NCBI GenBank assembly: GCA_016124675.1
Contig: WGNG01000009.1
Coordinates: 62,001-126,000, forward strand
Direction: 5' to 3'
Origin: Alphaproteobacteria bacterium
GTDB lineage: Bacteria > Pseudomonadota > Alphaproteobacteria > Caulobacterales > Maricaulaceae
Length of the DNA stretch: 64,000 bases
Positions 54,209-62,878 of this stretch are shown here, piece by piece. Within the stretch, counting starts at the first letter, position 1, and every line of letters begins with the position of its first letter. The notes beneath the pieces are model-generated. The model made no database searches. It had not been told where the DNA came from and saw only the letters and a program-made list of their open reading frames with translations. Position numbers and translations under genes: made by a program.

Positions 54209-56137
54209 ATGAAACTTCTCACAACCGCCGGGCTCGCCGCCCTCATGGCCATGAGCGCGCCTGTGCTGGCGCTGGCGCAAGGGCCCGAGCGCGTCACGCG
54301 CGGCAATCTGGTGATGGAGAACATCCCGGAGATCCCGGGCAGCGTGCGCGAGCGCCTGCGCCAGTACCAGAATGTGCGCAGCGCCGGTTTCTCCGACTTT
54401 GCGCCCGATGGCGGCGTCTACATCGTCACCCGCTTTGGCGAGACCAACCAGATCCACCATGTCGCCTCGCCCATGGGCATGCGCCGCCAGGTCACCTTCT
54501 ATGACGAGCGCACCAGCGGCGCCAGCGTGCGCCCGGACGGGTCGGGCCAGTTCCTGTTCACCCGCGATGTCGGCGGCGACGAGTTCTTCCAGGGCTTCCT
54601 GTTCGATCCCGAAAGCGCGCGCTCGGTGCAGTTCACGCAAGATCAGACCCGCAATCAGGGCTTCACCTGGGCGCCGGACGGCTCGTTTGTCGCCTTCGCC
54701 TCCACCACCTGGGACAATCCCGACTACACGATCTTCACTGCTGACCCGGCTGACCCCGCCTCGGTGCGCGCAGTGTTTGCCGGCGAGGGCGCGATCACGC
54801 CCGCCGACATATCGCCCGACGGAACGCGCATGGTGATCGGGCGCTATATCTCGATCAACGAAACCCGTCTGCAGCTTCTCGACATCGCCAGCGGCGAGGC
54901 GTCCCCCATCAATCCCGGTGTGACGGCGGCTTATGGCGCAGTCAGCTTCTCGGCTGATGGCGGGAGCCTGTTCGTGGTCAGCGACGAGGGCTCTGAGTTC
55001 CGGCGCATTCTGGAGATCGATCTGGCCGGCAATGCCAAGCGCGTGGTCGCCGAACATGACTGGGACGTGCAGGCCATGGACCTGTCCCCGGACGGGTCCC
55101 TGATCGCCTATACGACCAATGCCGGGGGCATATCCGAGTTGCACATCATCGAGGCGGCCACCGGCGCGGCGCGCCAGGGTCCTGATCTGCCCGTCGGCAT
55201 TATCGGCGGGGTCAGCTTCAGCCCGGACGGATCGCGCATCGGCTTCAGCCACAGCTCGGCCGGGTCGCCGGGTGATGCCTGGACCTATGATCTGGCCAGC
55301 GGCGCTCTGACCCGCTGGACGCAGTCGGAAGTCGGCGGGCTCGACACCTCGCGCTTCGAGGCGCCGGAGCTCATCGAGTATGAAAGCTTTGACGGGCTTC
55401 AGGTGCCCGTGTTCGTCCACCGGCCGCAGGGCGAGGGCCCGCACCCGGTGATCATCTCCATCCATGGCGGACCTGAGGCGCAGTCGCGCCCCGGCTTCAA
55501 CGCCACCTACCAGTACTGGATTCATGAGCTCGGCGCGGCGGTCATTGTACCCAACGTGCGCGGCTCGTCCGGCTACGGCAATGAATACGTCAATCTCGAC
55601 AATGTGCTCAATCGCGAGGATTCGGTGCGCGATATCGGCGCGCTGATCGACTGGGTGGCGGCCCAGCCGGAGTTCGATGCAGACCGCATCGTGGTCTATG
55701 GCGGCTCCTATGGCGGGTATATGGTGCTGGCCAGCCTGATGCACTATTCCGACAAGCTGGCGGGCGGCATCAATATCGTAGGCATCTCCAATTTCGTGAC
55801 CTTCCTGGAGAACACGGCCGGCTACCGCCAGGATCTACGCCGGGCCGAATATGGCGATGAACGCGATCCCGGCGTGCGCGCCTATCTGGAAAGCATCTCG
55901 CCGGCCAACCACGCCCATCGCATCACCGCGCCGCTCTTCATCATACAGGGCGCCAATGATCCGCGCGTGCCCTTGTCCGAGGCCGAGCAGATTCTCGCCG
56001 CCGTGCGCGAGGCCGGGGGCGATCCCTGGTATCTGGTGGCGATGGACGAGGGCCATGGCTTCGCCAAGCAGTCCAACCGGGACTTCCAGCGCGAGGCCGA
56101 GACAATGTTCCTGACCGAAATACTCGGTCTGGAATAG
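54209..56137 (+). CDS. S9 family peptidase (prolyl oligopeptidase type), secreted
   Basis: 642 residues. A signal peptide of about 24 residues (ending ALAQ) implies periplasmic location. Residues 50-380 form a beta-propeller of WD40/TolB-like repeats (FSPDGSRIGFS, LSPDGSLIAYT). The C-terminal hydrolase has nucleophile Ser500 in GGSYGGYM, Asp584 in GANDPRVP and His616 in DEGHGF. It probably trims oligopeptides in the periplasm. AAGGAG precedes ATG 54209. It lies downstream of the TetR gene but its control is not evident. Confidence 0.93.
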   Translation: MKLLTTAGLAALMAMSAPVLALAQGPERVTRGNLVMENIPEIPGSVRERLRQYQNVRSAGFSDFAPDGGVYIVTRFGETNQIHHVASPMGMRRQVTFYDERTSGASVRPDGSGQFLFTRDVGGDEFFQGFLFDPESARSVQFTQDQTRNQGFTWAPDGSFVAFASTTWDNPDYTIFTADPADPASVRAVFAGEGAITPADISPDGTRMVIGRYISINETRLQLLDIASGEASPINPGVTAAYGAVSFSADGGSLFVVSDEGSEFRRILEIDLAGNAKRVVAEHDWDVQAMDLSPDGSLIAYTTNAGGISELHIIEAATGAARQGPDLPVGIIGGVSFSPDGSRIGFSHSSAGSPGDAWTYDLASGALTRWTQSEVGGLDTSRFEAPELIEYESFDGLQVPVFVHRPQGEGPHPVIISIHGGPEAQSRPGFNATYQYWIHELGAAVIVPNVRGSSGYGNEYVNLDNVLNREDSVRDIGALIDWVAAQPEFDADRIVVYGGSYGGYMVLASLMHYSDKLAGGINIVGISNFVTFLENTAGYRQDLRRAEYGDERDPGVRAYLESISPANHAHRITAPLFIIQGANDPRVPLSEAEQILAAVREAGGDPWYLVAMDEGHGFAKQSNRDFQREAETMFLTEILGLE

Positions 56138-56162
56138 GCTCGCGCCGGCCGTTGTGTCCGGT

Positions 56163-56182
56163 CCCGGCGTGCGCACGCCGGG
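56163..56182. terminator. palindrome downstream of the S9 peptidase gene
   Basis: A perfect 20-base palindrome (CCCGGCGTGC / GCACGCCGGG) 25 bases past the stop. Likely a 3'-end hairpin; there is no T-run. Confidence 0.45.
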
Positions 56183-56309
56183 GCCGTGACGTCTGGACTG
56201 TGTGGTTCTGGCATGTCCGGCGCCGGTACGCGGCAAAACCGGTTCCCACTTGTCCTCGAAAGGCGCTAGTTTGCCCGCAACCGCACCGGTTTCACGAGGA
56301 CCCTGACCC

Positions 56310-57059
56310 ATGATCCGCGCCCTTGCCCCCGCCTTTGCCGCCCTGATCGCCCTGGCCGCCTGCAACGCGCCGCCCGCATCGGAGCCGGCGCCCGAAACCG
56401 CTCCGGACGAAACCGCTCCGGCTGAGTCCGCCCCGGCGGACACCGAAGCGCTGACGGCCGAAGAGCGCGAGGTCGCCGATATTCTGGGCGCCTTCATCGA
56501 GAACCATGAGGAGGAAGCCGCCATCGCCCCCGAGATCAATCAGCGCGTCGCGCAGGCGCGCGCCTGCAGCGCCAGCGGCCGTGAGGCTGCGCCCTTCACC
56601 CTGCCTGAGCGGGCATCCGATCAGAACACCGCCCAGTACAATGCGGCGGTCTCGGCCGCCTTCCTTGAGGCCAACGCCAGCCAGCCCTGCGTCTTCACCC
56701 TGCCCTCGGGTCTTCAGTTCCGCATTGATCAGGCGGTGGAAGACGCCCCGTCCTTGCTCCGGTCCGGCGAGCGGGTGCAGGTCCATTATGAAGGCCGGCT
56801 CATTGACGGAACGGTGTTTGATTCCTCCTTCGCGCGCGGCGCACCGGCCGTGTTCCCGTCCGACCGCCTGATCGCCGGCTGGGTCGAGGCCCTGCCGCTG
56901 ATGCATCTGGGCGAAGAGTGGACGCTCTTCATCCCGGCCAATCTCGCCTATGGCGCGGACGGCACCCGCGGCGGACCCATCGGCCCCAACCAGGCGCTGA
57001 TTTTCCGCCTCGCTCTCCTCGGCCTGCCCGACCAGGGCGTGTCGGCAGAGCCGCGCTGA
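56310..57059 (+). CDS. FKBP-type peptidyl-prolyl isomerase, lipoprotein
   Basis: 249 residues. The signal peptide ends in lipobox LAAC (Cys18), followed by a Pro/Glu/Ala-rich spacer, a helical part (residues 48-115) and a C-terminal FKBP domain with VQVHYEGRLIDGTVFDSS near 153 and FIPANLAYG near 207. Mip-like proteins of this design fold or rearrange envelope proteins. argE starts five bases after its stop, so they share a transcript although the functions are unrelated. Confidence 0.92.
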   Translation: MIRALAPAFAALIALAACNAPPASEPAPETAPDETAPAESAPADTEALTAEEREVADILGAFIENHEEEAAIAPEINQRVAQARACSASGREAAPFTLPERASDQNTAQYNAAVSAAFLEANASQPCVFTLPSGLQFRIDQAVEDAPSLLRSGERVQVHYEGRLIDGTVFDSSFARGAPAVFPSDRLIAGWVEALPLMHLGEEWTLFIPANLAYGADGTRGGPIGPNQALIFRLALLGLPDQGVSAEPR

Positions 57060-57064
57060 TCCGC

Positions 57065-58222
57065 ATGACCCTGCCCCGCACTGCGCGCGACTGGCTCAAA
57101 GAGCTGGTCGCGTTCGACACCACCTCGCGCCATTCCAATCTGGCCCTGATCGATCATGTGGAAGCCTATCTCGCCAACCTCGGCGCACGCTGCGAGCGCG
57201 TGCCGAGCGCCGACGGGACCAAGGCCAATCTGCATGCGGTGATCGGACCGGATGTGGATGGCGGCGTCGTCTTGTCGGGCCACACCGATGTGGTGCCGGT
57301 GGATGGGCAGGCCTGGTCCAGCGATCCCTGGACGCTCACCGAACGGGCCGGCAAGCTCTACGCGCGCGGGTCCTGCGACATGAAGGGCTTCATCGCCTGC
57401 GCATTGGCCGCAGCGCCGGACTTTGCGCGCGCCAGGCTGAAACGCCCGGTGCATTTTGCCCTCTCACACGACGAGGAAGTGGGGTGCCTCGGCGCCCCGG
57501 CCATGATCGCGCGCATCGCCGCGCACAGCCCCCGCCCGTCCTGTGTGATCGTGGGCGAACCCACCGGAATGCAGGTGGTAAGCGGGCACAAGGGCCTCTA
57601 CTCGGTGCGCGTCGAGCTCACCGGCAAGGAAGCCCATTCCAGCCTGGTGGAAAGCGGCGCCTGCGCCGTCACCCACGCCGCCGGCCTGATGCACTGGCTG
57701 ACGCAGGAAGCCGCGCGCCTGAAGGCCGCCGCGCCGGCCGACAGCCCGTTTGACCCGCCCTATGGCACGCTGACCATCGGGCGCATGGGCGGCGGCTCGG
57801 CGGTGAATATTCTGGCGCGCGACGCCTGGTTCGAGGCGCTGATGCGCCCGGCGCCCTGGGATGACGGGCCGGGCCTGGGCGCCCGGCTGGTTGAGCAGGC
57901 GCGCAAGGTCGAAGCCGAGATGCGCCGCACCGCGCCGGACGCGCGCGTCACCGTCACCGTGATGTCTGACGTGCCGCCCTTGCGCCCGGAAGACATGGGC
58001 GAGGCCGAAGCCTTGGCGCGCGCCCTCACCGGCGACAACGCCCCGCGCGTGGTGGCCTATGGCACCGAGGGCGGGCAGTTCCAGGAGGCGGGCTTCTCCA
58101 CCGTCATCTGCGGGCCGGGCTCCATCGCGCAGGCCCACCAGCCCGACGAGTTCATCGCCGCCAGCGAGCTTGACGCCTGCATGGCCTTCCTGAAAAAGCT
58201 GGAGCAGCGCCTGTCGGCGTGA
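57065..58222 (+). CDS. argE: acetylornithine deacetylase
   Basis: A 385-residue M20-family metalloenzyme releasing acetate from N-acetylornithine in arginine synthesis. Metal and catalytic motifs are LSGHTDVVPVDGQAW near residue 78, YARGSCDMKGFIA near 105 and SHDEEVGCLGA near 138, with the dimerisation domain SGHKGLYSVRVELTGKEAHS. The late His is in GSIAQAHQPDEF. ATG 57065 is the only good start after the FKBP stop. It is convergent with panD, which ends six bases away. Confidence 0.92.
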   Translation: MTLPRTARDWLKELVAFDTTSRHSNLALIDHVEAYLANLGARCERVPSADGTKANLHAVIGPDVDGGVVLSGHTDVVPVDGQAWSSDPWTLTERAGKLYARGSCDMKGFIACALAAAPDFARARLKRPVHFALSHDEEVGCLGAPAMIARIAAHSPRPSCVIVGEPTGMQVVSGHKGLYSVRVELTGKEAHSSLVESGACAVTHAAGLMHWLTQEAARLKAAAPADSPFDPPYGTLTIGRMGGGSAVNILARDAWFEALMRPAPWDDGPGLGARLVEQARKVEAEMRRTAPDARVTVTVMSDVPPLRPEDMGEAEALARALTGDNAPRVVAYGTEGGQFQEAGFSTVICGPGSIAQAHQPDEFIAASELDACMAFLKKLEQRLSA

Positions 58223-58228
58223 GGATCG

Positions 58229-58594
58229 TCAGGCCGCCTTGGGCGGATTGACGACGTCGTTGCGCTCATCCAGCAGCACGACCGTCGGCTGGAACACGCG
58301 CGCGGCTTCCGCGTCCATCGCCGCGTAGGACACCACGATGATCCGGTCGCCGGGCTGGGCCAGGCGCGCGGCGGCGCCATTGATCCCGAACGTCTTCGAC
58401 CCGCGCGGCGCCGTGATGGCATAGGTGGTGAAGCGCAGCCCGTTATTGATGTTCAGCACATCGACCTGTTCGTGCGGCAATATGCCGGCAGCGTCGAGCA
58501 GATCGGCGTCGATGGAGATCGACCCTTCGTAATGCAGGTCGGCCTGCGTCACCACGGCGCGGTGAAGCTTGGCTTTCATCATGGTGAGCTGCAT
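58229..58594 (-). CDS. panD: aspartate 1-decarboxylase
   Basis: A 121-residue pyruvoyl enzyme making beta-alanine for pantothenate and CoA. The self-cleavage site is Gly24-Ser25 (HYEGSISID), and the catalytic environment includes GLRFTTYAI and the [18 protein letters not shown] core. ATG 58594 is preceded by AAGGAG at eight bases and puts the cleavage site at the canonical position 25, so the start is secure. Other pan genes are not nearby. Confidence 0.96.
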   Translation of the reverse strand: MQLTMMKAKLHRAVVTQADLHYEGSISIDADLLDAAGILPHEQVDVLNINNGLRFTTYAITAPRGSKTFGINGAAARLAQPGDRIIVVSYAAMDAEAARVFQPTVVLLDERNDVVNPPKAA

Positions 58595-58785
58595 GGCCTC
58601 TGCTCCTTGCACGCGGCCCGTCCCACCCGGGGATAAGGCCGTATTGTGCAGCGCATATAGCGCGTCCGATGCGCCAGCGCACCCCCCTTTGCGTGACGAA
58701 TCCGTCATCCGCCCGGCCGGTAAGGCTTGGCCTGCAGGCCCGGCGCTGGCTAGGCTGACGCCCGTCCCCGCAAGGAGCGCCGCCG

Positions 58786-59685
58786 ATGACCCAGCCCGTC
58801 ACCACCCACCAGGCCGAAGACGATGCGCGCAATGAGGATATCCTCATCTGGGTCAATGGCGCGCTGAAACCCAAAGCCGAGGCCCTGGTCAGCGTCTATG
58901 ACAGCGGCTTCATGCTGGGCGACGGGGTGTGGGAGGGCTTGCGGCTCTATAACGGGCGCTGGGCGTTCCTCGATGAGCATCTCGACCGCCTGCTCGAGGC
59001 GGCCCTTGCTATCGATCTCGACATCGGGCGCACGAAGGCGGACCTCGCCGCCGCGCTGGAGGAGACCCGCGCAGCCAACGACATGGTCCATGACGCCCAC
59101 GCGCGCCTTATGGTGACGCGCGGGGTCAAGACACGACCCTTCCAGCACCCCTCCTTGTCCCGTCAGGGGCCCACTCTTGTCATCATCATGGAGCATTCGC
59201 GCCCGGCCATTGGGCGCCCCGTGCGCCTGGCCACCGTGCCGCATATGCGCGGTCTGCCCATGACCCAGGATCCCAAGCTCAACTCCCACTCCAAGCTGAA
59301 CTGCATTCTGGCCTGCATCGCCGCCGAGAAAGCAGGTGCAGACGAGGCGCTGATGCTGGATGTCCATGGGTTTGTAAATACCACAAACGCCTGCAATTTC
59401 TTTATTGTTCGCAAGGGCGAGGTTTGGACCTCTACCGGCGATTACTGCATGAATGGCATTACGCGGCGCAAGGTGATCGAATTGTGCCGCGCCAACGCAA
59501 TCCCGGTATTTGAGCGCAATTTCTCGCTGGTTGACTGTTACGGCGCGGATGAGGCCTTCCTCACCGGCACGTTCGGCGCCCAGACCCCGGTCGGCCTGAT
59601 AGACGGGCGGGTGATCGGAACCGGCGGGGCCGGGCCGGTCACAACGCGAATTCGCGAACTGTACAAACAGCTTGCCGGAGCCTGA
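58786..59685 (+). CDS. class IV PLP-dependent aminotransferase
   Basis: A 299-residue fold-type IV aminotransferase related to branched-chain and D-amino-acid enzymes. [20 protein letters not shown] is the N-terminal signature, Lys170 in NSHSKLN binds PLP, and [11 protein letters not shown] ends the cofactor pocket. It differs from typical IlvE in the region around residue 160, so the substrate is uncertain. The sulfotransferase-like gene follows after two bases, and fused versions of such a pair exist in plants and fungi. Confidence 0.85.
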   Translation: MTQPVTTHQAEDDARNEDILIWVNGALKPKAEALVSVYDSGFMLGDGVWEGLRLYNGRWAFLDEHLDRLLEAALAIDLDIGRTKADLAAALEETRAANDMVHDAHARLMVTRGVKTRPFQHPSLSRQGPTLVIIMEHSRPAIGRPVRLATVPHMRGLPMTQDPKLNSHSKLNCILACIAAEKAGADEALMLDVHGFVNTTNACNFFIVRKGEVWTSTGDYCMNGITRRKVIELCRANAIPVFERNFSLVDCYGADEAFLTGTFGAQTPVGLIDGRVIGTGGAGPVTTRIRELYKQLAGA

Positions 59686-59687
59686 CC

Positions 59688-60431
59688 ATGCGCCTTGCCA
59701 TGTGGTCCGGCCCCCGCAACCTCTCCACCGCCCTGATGTATGCCTTCGCCTCGCGCGCCGATTGCGCCGTGATCGACGAGCCCTTCTACGCCGCCTATCT
59801 CGCCCGCACCGGCCTCGACCATCCCATGCGCGATGCGGTGATTGCGGCGGGCCAAACCGATCCAGACGCCATGATCGCGCGCCTCACCGGCCCGGTCCCG
59901 GCTGGCAAAGCCCTGTTTTATCAAAAGCATATGTGCCACCACATGCTGAACGGCTTTGACCGGGACTGGATCGCGTCCTGCGCCAACGTGTTCCTGATCC
60001 GCCATCCCGCGCGGGTCGCGGCGAGCTTTGATGCGCGCCATGAAAACCCATCGCTCGAGGATCTGGGCGTGCCCCAGCAGAGCGCGCTCTATGACGAAGT
60101 CACCGCGCGCGGCCTGCCGGCCCTCATCATCGACAGCGCCGATATCCGCGCCGATCCGCGCGCGGCCCTGTCCGCCCTGTGCGCCGCGCTGGGCATTGCG
60201 TTCGACCCGGCGATGCTGAACTGGACCAAGGGCGGACGCCCCGAGGACGGGGTGTGGGCGGCGCACTGGTACGCCTCGGTCCATGCGAGCACTGGCTTCG
60301 CCGGCCCGGAGGGCGACCTGCCCAGACTGTCCCCACGCCTGCAGGCCGTCGCGGACGCCGCGATGGAGGATTATCAGCGCCTGCATTCCCTGCGCCTTCG
60401 CCCAGGGCTGGACGCGACCGGCGCACGCTAG
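59688..60431 (+). CDS. sulfotransferase-like P-loop protein
   Basis: 247 residues. The start MRLAMWSGPRNLSTALMYAF is a P-loop-like phosphosulfate-binding segment seen in PAPS sulfotransferases and in HAD-unrelated ATPases of this group. Further features are VIDEPFYAAYLA, the segment FLIRHPARVAASFD (with Arg and Ser for 3'-phosphate binding), and WTKGGRPEDGVWAAHWY. It is translated directly behind the aminotransferase. The pair suggests amino transfer and sulfation (or phosphate transfer) of one metabolite, but the substrate is unknown. Confidence 0.8.
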   Translation: MRLAMWSGPRNLSTALMYAFASRADCAVIDEPFYAAYLARTGLDHPMRDAVIAAGQTDPDAMIARLTGPVPAGKALFYQKHMCHHMLNGFDRDWIASCANVFLIRHPARVAASFDARHENPSLEDLGVPQQSALYDEVTARGLPALIIDSADIRADPRAALSALCAALGIAFDPAMLNWTKGGRPEDGVWAAHWYASVHASTGFAGPEGDLPRLSPRLQAVADAAMEDYQRLHSLRLRPGLDATGAR

Positions 60432-60868
60432 CGATCAGGGTGACCCCGTCCCCACCCGTCAAACAGGTAGGCGCTGGATGCGGGCGGATCGAGGATGCGG
60501 CATTCGGCGGTGATCATGCCGGTCCCGAGTGTGAAGCGCGCGACGCCGAGCCCGTCGCGCCCCGGGGAGAACACCAATGTTTCATCAATCAGCAGCCCTG
60601 TAACCGCGCCCCATACGTGCGGGCTGTCGGGGTGCAGCAAGTAATGGCCCGATCCGTCGATCATGGCCGCAGAGCCGGTACGGCCGCGCTCAAACGCGCC
60701 GGTGCGCGAATTGAAAAGCATGAAGCGTGCACCGATCTCGTACTCGTCTCTCCCTGTCTCGAAGCAATACTGGTCATAAGCGCGCTCGCGCGAGGCGGCC
60801 GGTTCTGGCGGCAGCGACGCGGAGCAGGACGCCAGAAACGCAGCGCAGAGGGTGGCAGGCATCATCAT
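60428..60868 (-). CDS. putative lipoprotein of unknown function
   Basis: About 146 residues from the MMMPATLCAAFLASC start, with a lipobox LASC (the three ATG codons at 60868-60862 are alternative starts, and the frame is open up to 60940). The mature part contains Cys residues and beta-like stretches (ARFMLFNSRTGAFERG, HVWGAVTGLLIDETLVF). No family recognised. It ends convergent with the sulfotransferase-like gene, overlapping by four bases. Confidence 0.6.
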   Translation of the reverse strand: MMMPATLCAAFLASCSASLPPEPAASRERAYDQYCFETGRDEYEIGARFMLFNSRTGAFERGRTGSAAMIDGSGHYLLHPDSPHVWGAVTGLLIDETLVFSPGRDGLGVARFTLGTGMITAECRILDPPASSAYLFDGWGRGHPDR

Positions 60869-61045
60869 GGCGCCAGCATGCGCACCCATGGCGAGCACCC
60901 GCCATCCCCTGTTCAGGGCGGGCGCAAAGGTCTGCGACATCCTGCCGCATGCCTATGTCAATGCGGACCGCTTCCGCAGACGCGGTGCGAGGCGCATCTG
61001 TATGGAAGCCGGAGTATTACCGGTCTTTTTTGAGGTGTTCTTTCA

Positions 61046-61306
61046 ATGACTGACATCCTTGTGCGCGCGCCTCGCCGCGCGAGCCTCGCCGACGCGGCAG
61101 CCGCCGCGACGGGGTCCCTGTTCTGCGGGGTGTGTCTGTTCTGCGCGGCGGGCGCCTTCATCTGGGCGATGGGCGCGCTGGCCGGCCTTCCGATGATCGT
61201 GATCGGCGCCGCCGAAGCGGTCACCGCGGCGGTCAGCCTCGCCATTGTGTGGCTTCTTTTCCGCGCCGGGACTGCCTACGCCGCCAGCGGGTTTCAGGGC
61301 GGCTGA
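61046..61306 (+). CDS. small two-helix membrane protein
   Basis: 86 residues with a basic N-terminus (VRAPRRASLADA) and two membrane helices (about residues 24-44 and 48-71), the first containing Cys27, Cys30 and Cys33. GAGGT lies about ten bases before the ATG. I recognise no family. It is flanked by the lipoprotein gene (divergent) and grpB. Confidence 0.65.
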   Translation: MTDILVRAPRRASLADAAAAATGSLFCGVCLFCAAGAFIWAMGALAGLPMIVIGAAEAVTAAVSLAIVWLLFRAGTAYAASGFQGG

Positions 61307-61381
61307 CGCGGCCCCGTTCCGGACGGGCGCGAATTGGGCTAGGCAGAGCACGCTTCTGCCCGCCAGCCACCGGACGCGACG

Positions 61382-61990
61382 ATGAAAAAGGACCCCGTCG
61401 ATGTGACGCCGCCCGATCCGGGCTGGGTGGACGAGGGACATGAATGGGCCGAGCGCGTGGCGGGCGCCCTGCGCGCCCTGGCGCTGCGCGTCGATCATGT
61501 CGGCTCCACCGCCGTGCCCGGCCTGCCGGCCAAGAACGTGATCGATATCCAGGCGATGGTGTTCCGGCTGGATGAACCCGAGGCCATCATCGCGGCCATG
61601 ACCGGGGCGGGCTTTCGCCACGCGCCGGAGAACACGGGCGACACGCCGCATGCCGATGCGGCGCCGGTGCTGGGCGAGGATGACTGGCGCAAGCTGTATT
61701 TCCGCGAACCCAAGGGATCTCGCCGGGTGCATGTGCATGTGCGCCGCAATGGCGCAGCTGCGGCGCGGCGCACCTTTCTGATGCGCGATTATCTGCGGGC
61801 AGACGCCGCCGCGCGGCGCGATTACGGGGCCTTCAAGCTGGCGCTGGCCGAAAAGACAAGAAAGGACCGGGCCGCCTATCAGGCGATCAAGAGCCCGTTT
61901 ATCGAGACCGTCATGCGCGCCGCCGAAGGCTGGGCCGAGCTCAGCCGCTGGCAGACCGGCGCGCCGGACGCCTATTGGAGGAGCGAGTGA
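61382..61990 (+). CDS. GrpB family protein (UPF0157)
   Basis: A 202-residue GrpB/UPF0157 protein of the nucleotidyltransferase superfamily. The signature VDHVGSTAVPGLPAKNVIDI is near residue 40, the WRKLYFREP segment near 100, and VHVHVRRNG and FLMRDYLRADAAARRDYGAF follow. Many members are annotated near CoaE, but their activity is not established. Its stop overlaps the start of the MTA phosphorylase gene (TGATG), so the two are coupled. Confidence 0.9.
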   Translation: MKKDPVDVTPPDPGWVDEGHEWAERVAGALRALALRVDHVGSTAVPGLPAKNVIDIQAMVFRLDEPEAIIAAMTGAGFRHAPENTGDTPHADAAPVLGEDDWRKLYFREPKGSRRVHVHVRRNGAAAARRTFLMRDYLRADAAARRDYGAFKLALAEKTRKDRAAYQAIKSPFIETVMRAAEGWAELSRWQTGAPDAYWRSE

Positions 61991-62874
61991 TGGCGGAGCG
62001 CTTTGTGCTGGGCGTGATCGGCGGGTCGGGGCTGTACGCCCTTGACGGGCTGAGCGATGTGCGCGCGACGCGCGTGGAGACCCCCTGGGGCGCGCCGTCG
62101 GGCGCGCTGGTGCGCGCGCGCCTCGAAGGCCTCGACATCGTTTTCATGCCCCGCCATGGCGAGGGTCACGCCGTGCCGCCCAGCGCCATCAATTACCGCG
62201 CCAATATCGATGCCCTCAAGCGCGCCGGGGTAACCGATATTTTGTCGCTCTCCGCCTGTGGCTCGCTGCAGGAACACCTGGCGCCCGGCCATTTTGTCGT
62301 GGTGGACCAGTATGTCGACCGGACGTTCGCCCGCCAGAAAAGCTTTTTCGGCGCCGGGTGCGTGGCCCATGTGGCCATGGCCGACCCGGTCTGCGCGCGC
62401 CTGTCAGGCCTGGCCGCCGACGCGGCGGAGGCTTCTGGCGTGGCGCATGTCCAGCGCCGGGGGACCTATCTCGCCATGGAGGGTCCGCAATTCTCCAGCC
62501 GCGCCGAAAGCGCGCTCTACCGCTCCTGGGGGCTGGATGTGATCGGCATGACCAACATGCCCGAAGCCAAGCTCGCCCGGGAAGCCGAGCTGCCCTATGC
62601 CAGCGTGTGCATGGTCACCGATTATGATTGCTGGCGCGCGCCGGACGCCGATGTGGCGATCGCCGAAATCCTGAAAGTCATGGCCGCCAACACCCACCAC
62701 GCCCACGCCATGCTGCGCGCCCTCGCCAAAACCCTGGCCGGCCAGACCCGCACGCCCTCGCCCCAGGGCATCGAGCGCGCGCTGGACCACGCCATCATCA
62801 CCCCGCCCTCGCATCGCGATCCGGTGCTGGTCGCCAAGCTCGACGCCGTCGCCGGCCGTGTGCTCAGGCCCTGA
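61990..62874 (+). CDS. mtnP: S-methyl-5'-thioadenosine phosphorylase
   Basis: A 294-residue purine nucleoside phosphorylase-fold enzyme cleaving methylthioadenosine to adenine and methylthioribose-1-phosphate in methionine salvage. Motifs: IGGSGLYALDG at the start, MPRHGEGHAVPPSAINYRAN near 55, YLAMEGPQFSSRAES near 165, and MTNMPEAKLAREAELPYASV, whose Asn-Met pairing with later YDCW is typical. ATG 61990 overlaps the grpB stop, and GGAG lies upstream. Confidence 0.93.
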   Translation: MAERFVLGVIGGSGLYALDGLSDVRATRVETPWGAPSGALVRARLEGLDIVFMPRHGEGHAVPPSAINYRANIDALKRAGVTDILSLSACGSLQEHLAPGHFVVVDQYVDRTFARQKSFFGAGCVAHVAMADPVCARLSGLAADAAEASGVAHVQRRGTYLAMEGPQFSSRAESALYRSWGLDVIGMTNMPEAKLAREAELPYASVCMVTDYDCWRAPDADVAIAEILKVMAANTHHAHAMLRALAKTLAGQTRTPSPQGIERALDHAIITPPSHRDPVLVAKLDAVAGRVLRP

Positions 62875-62878
62875 CGGC

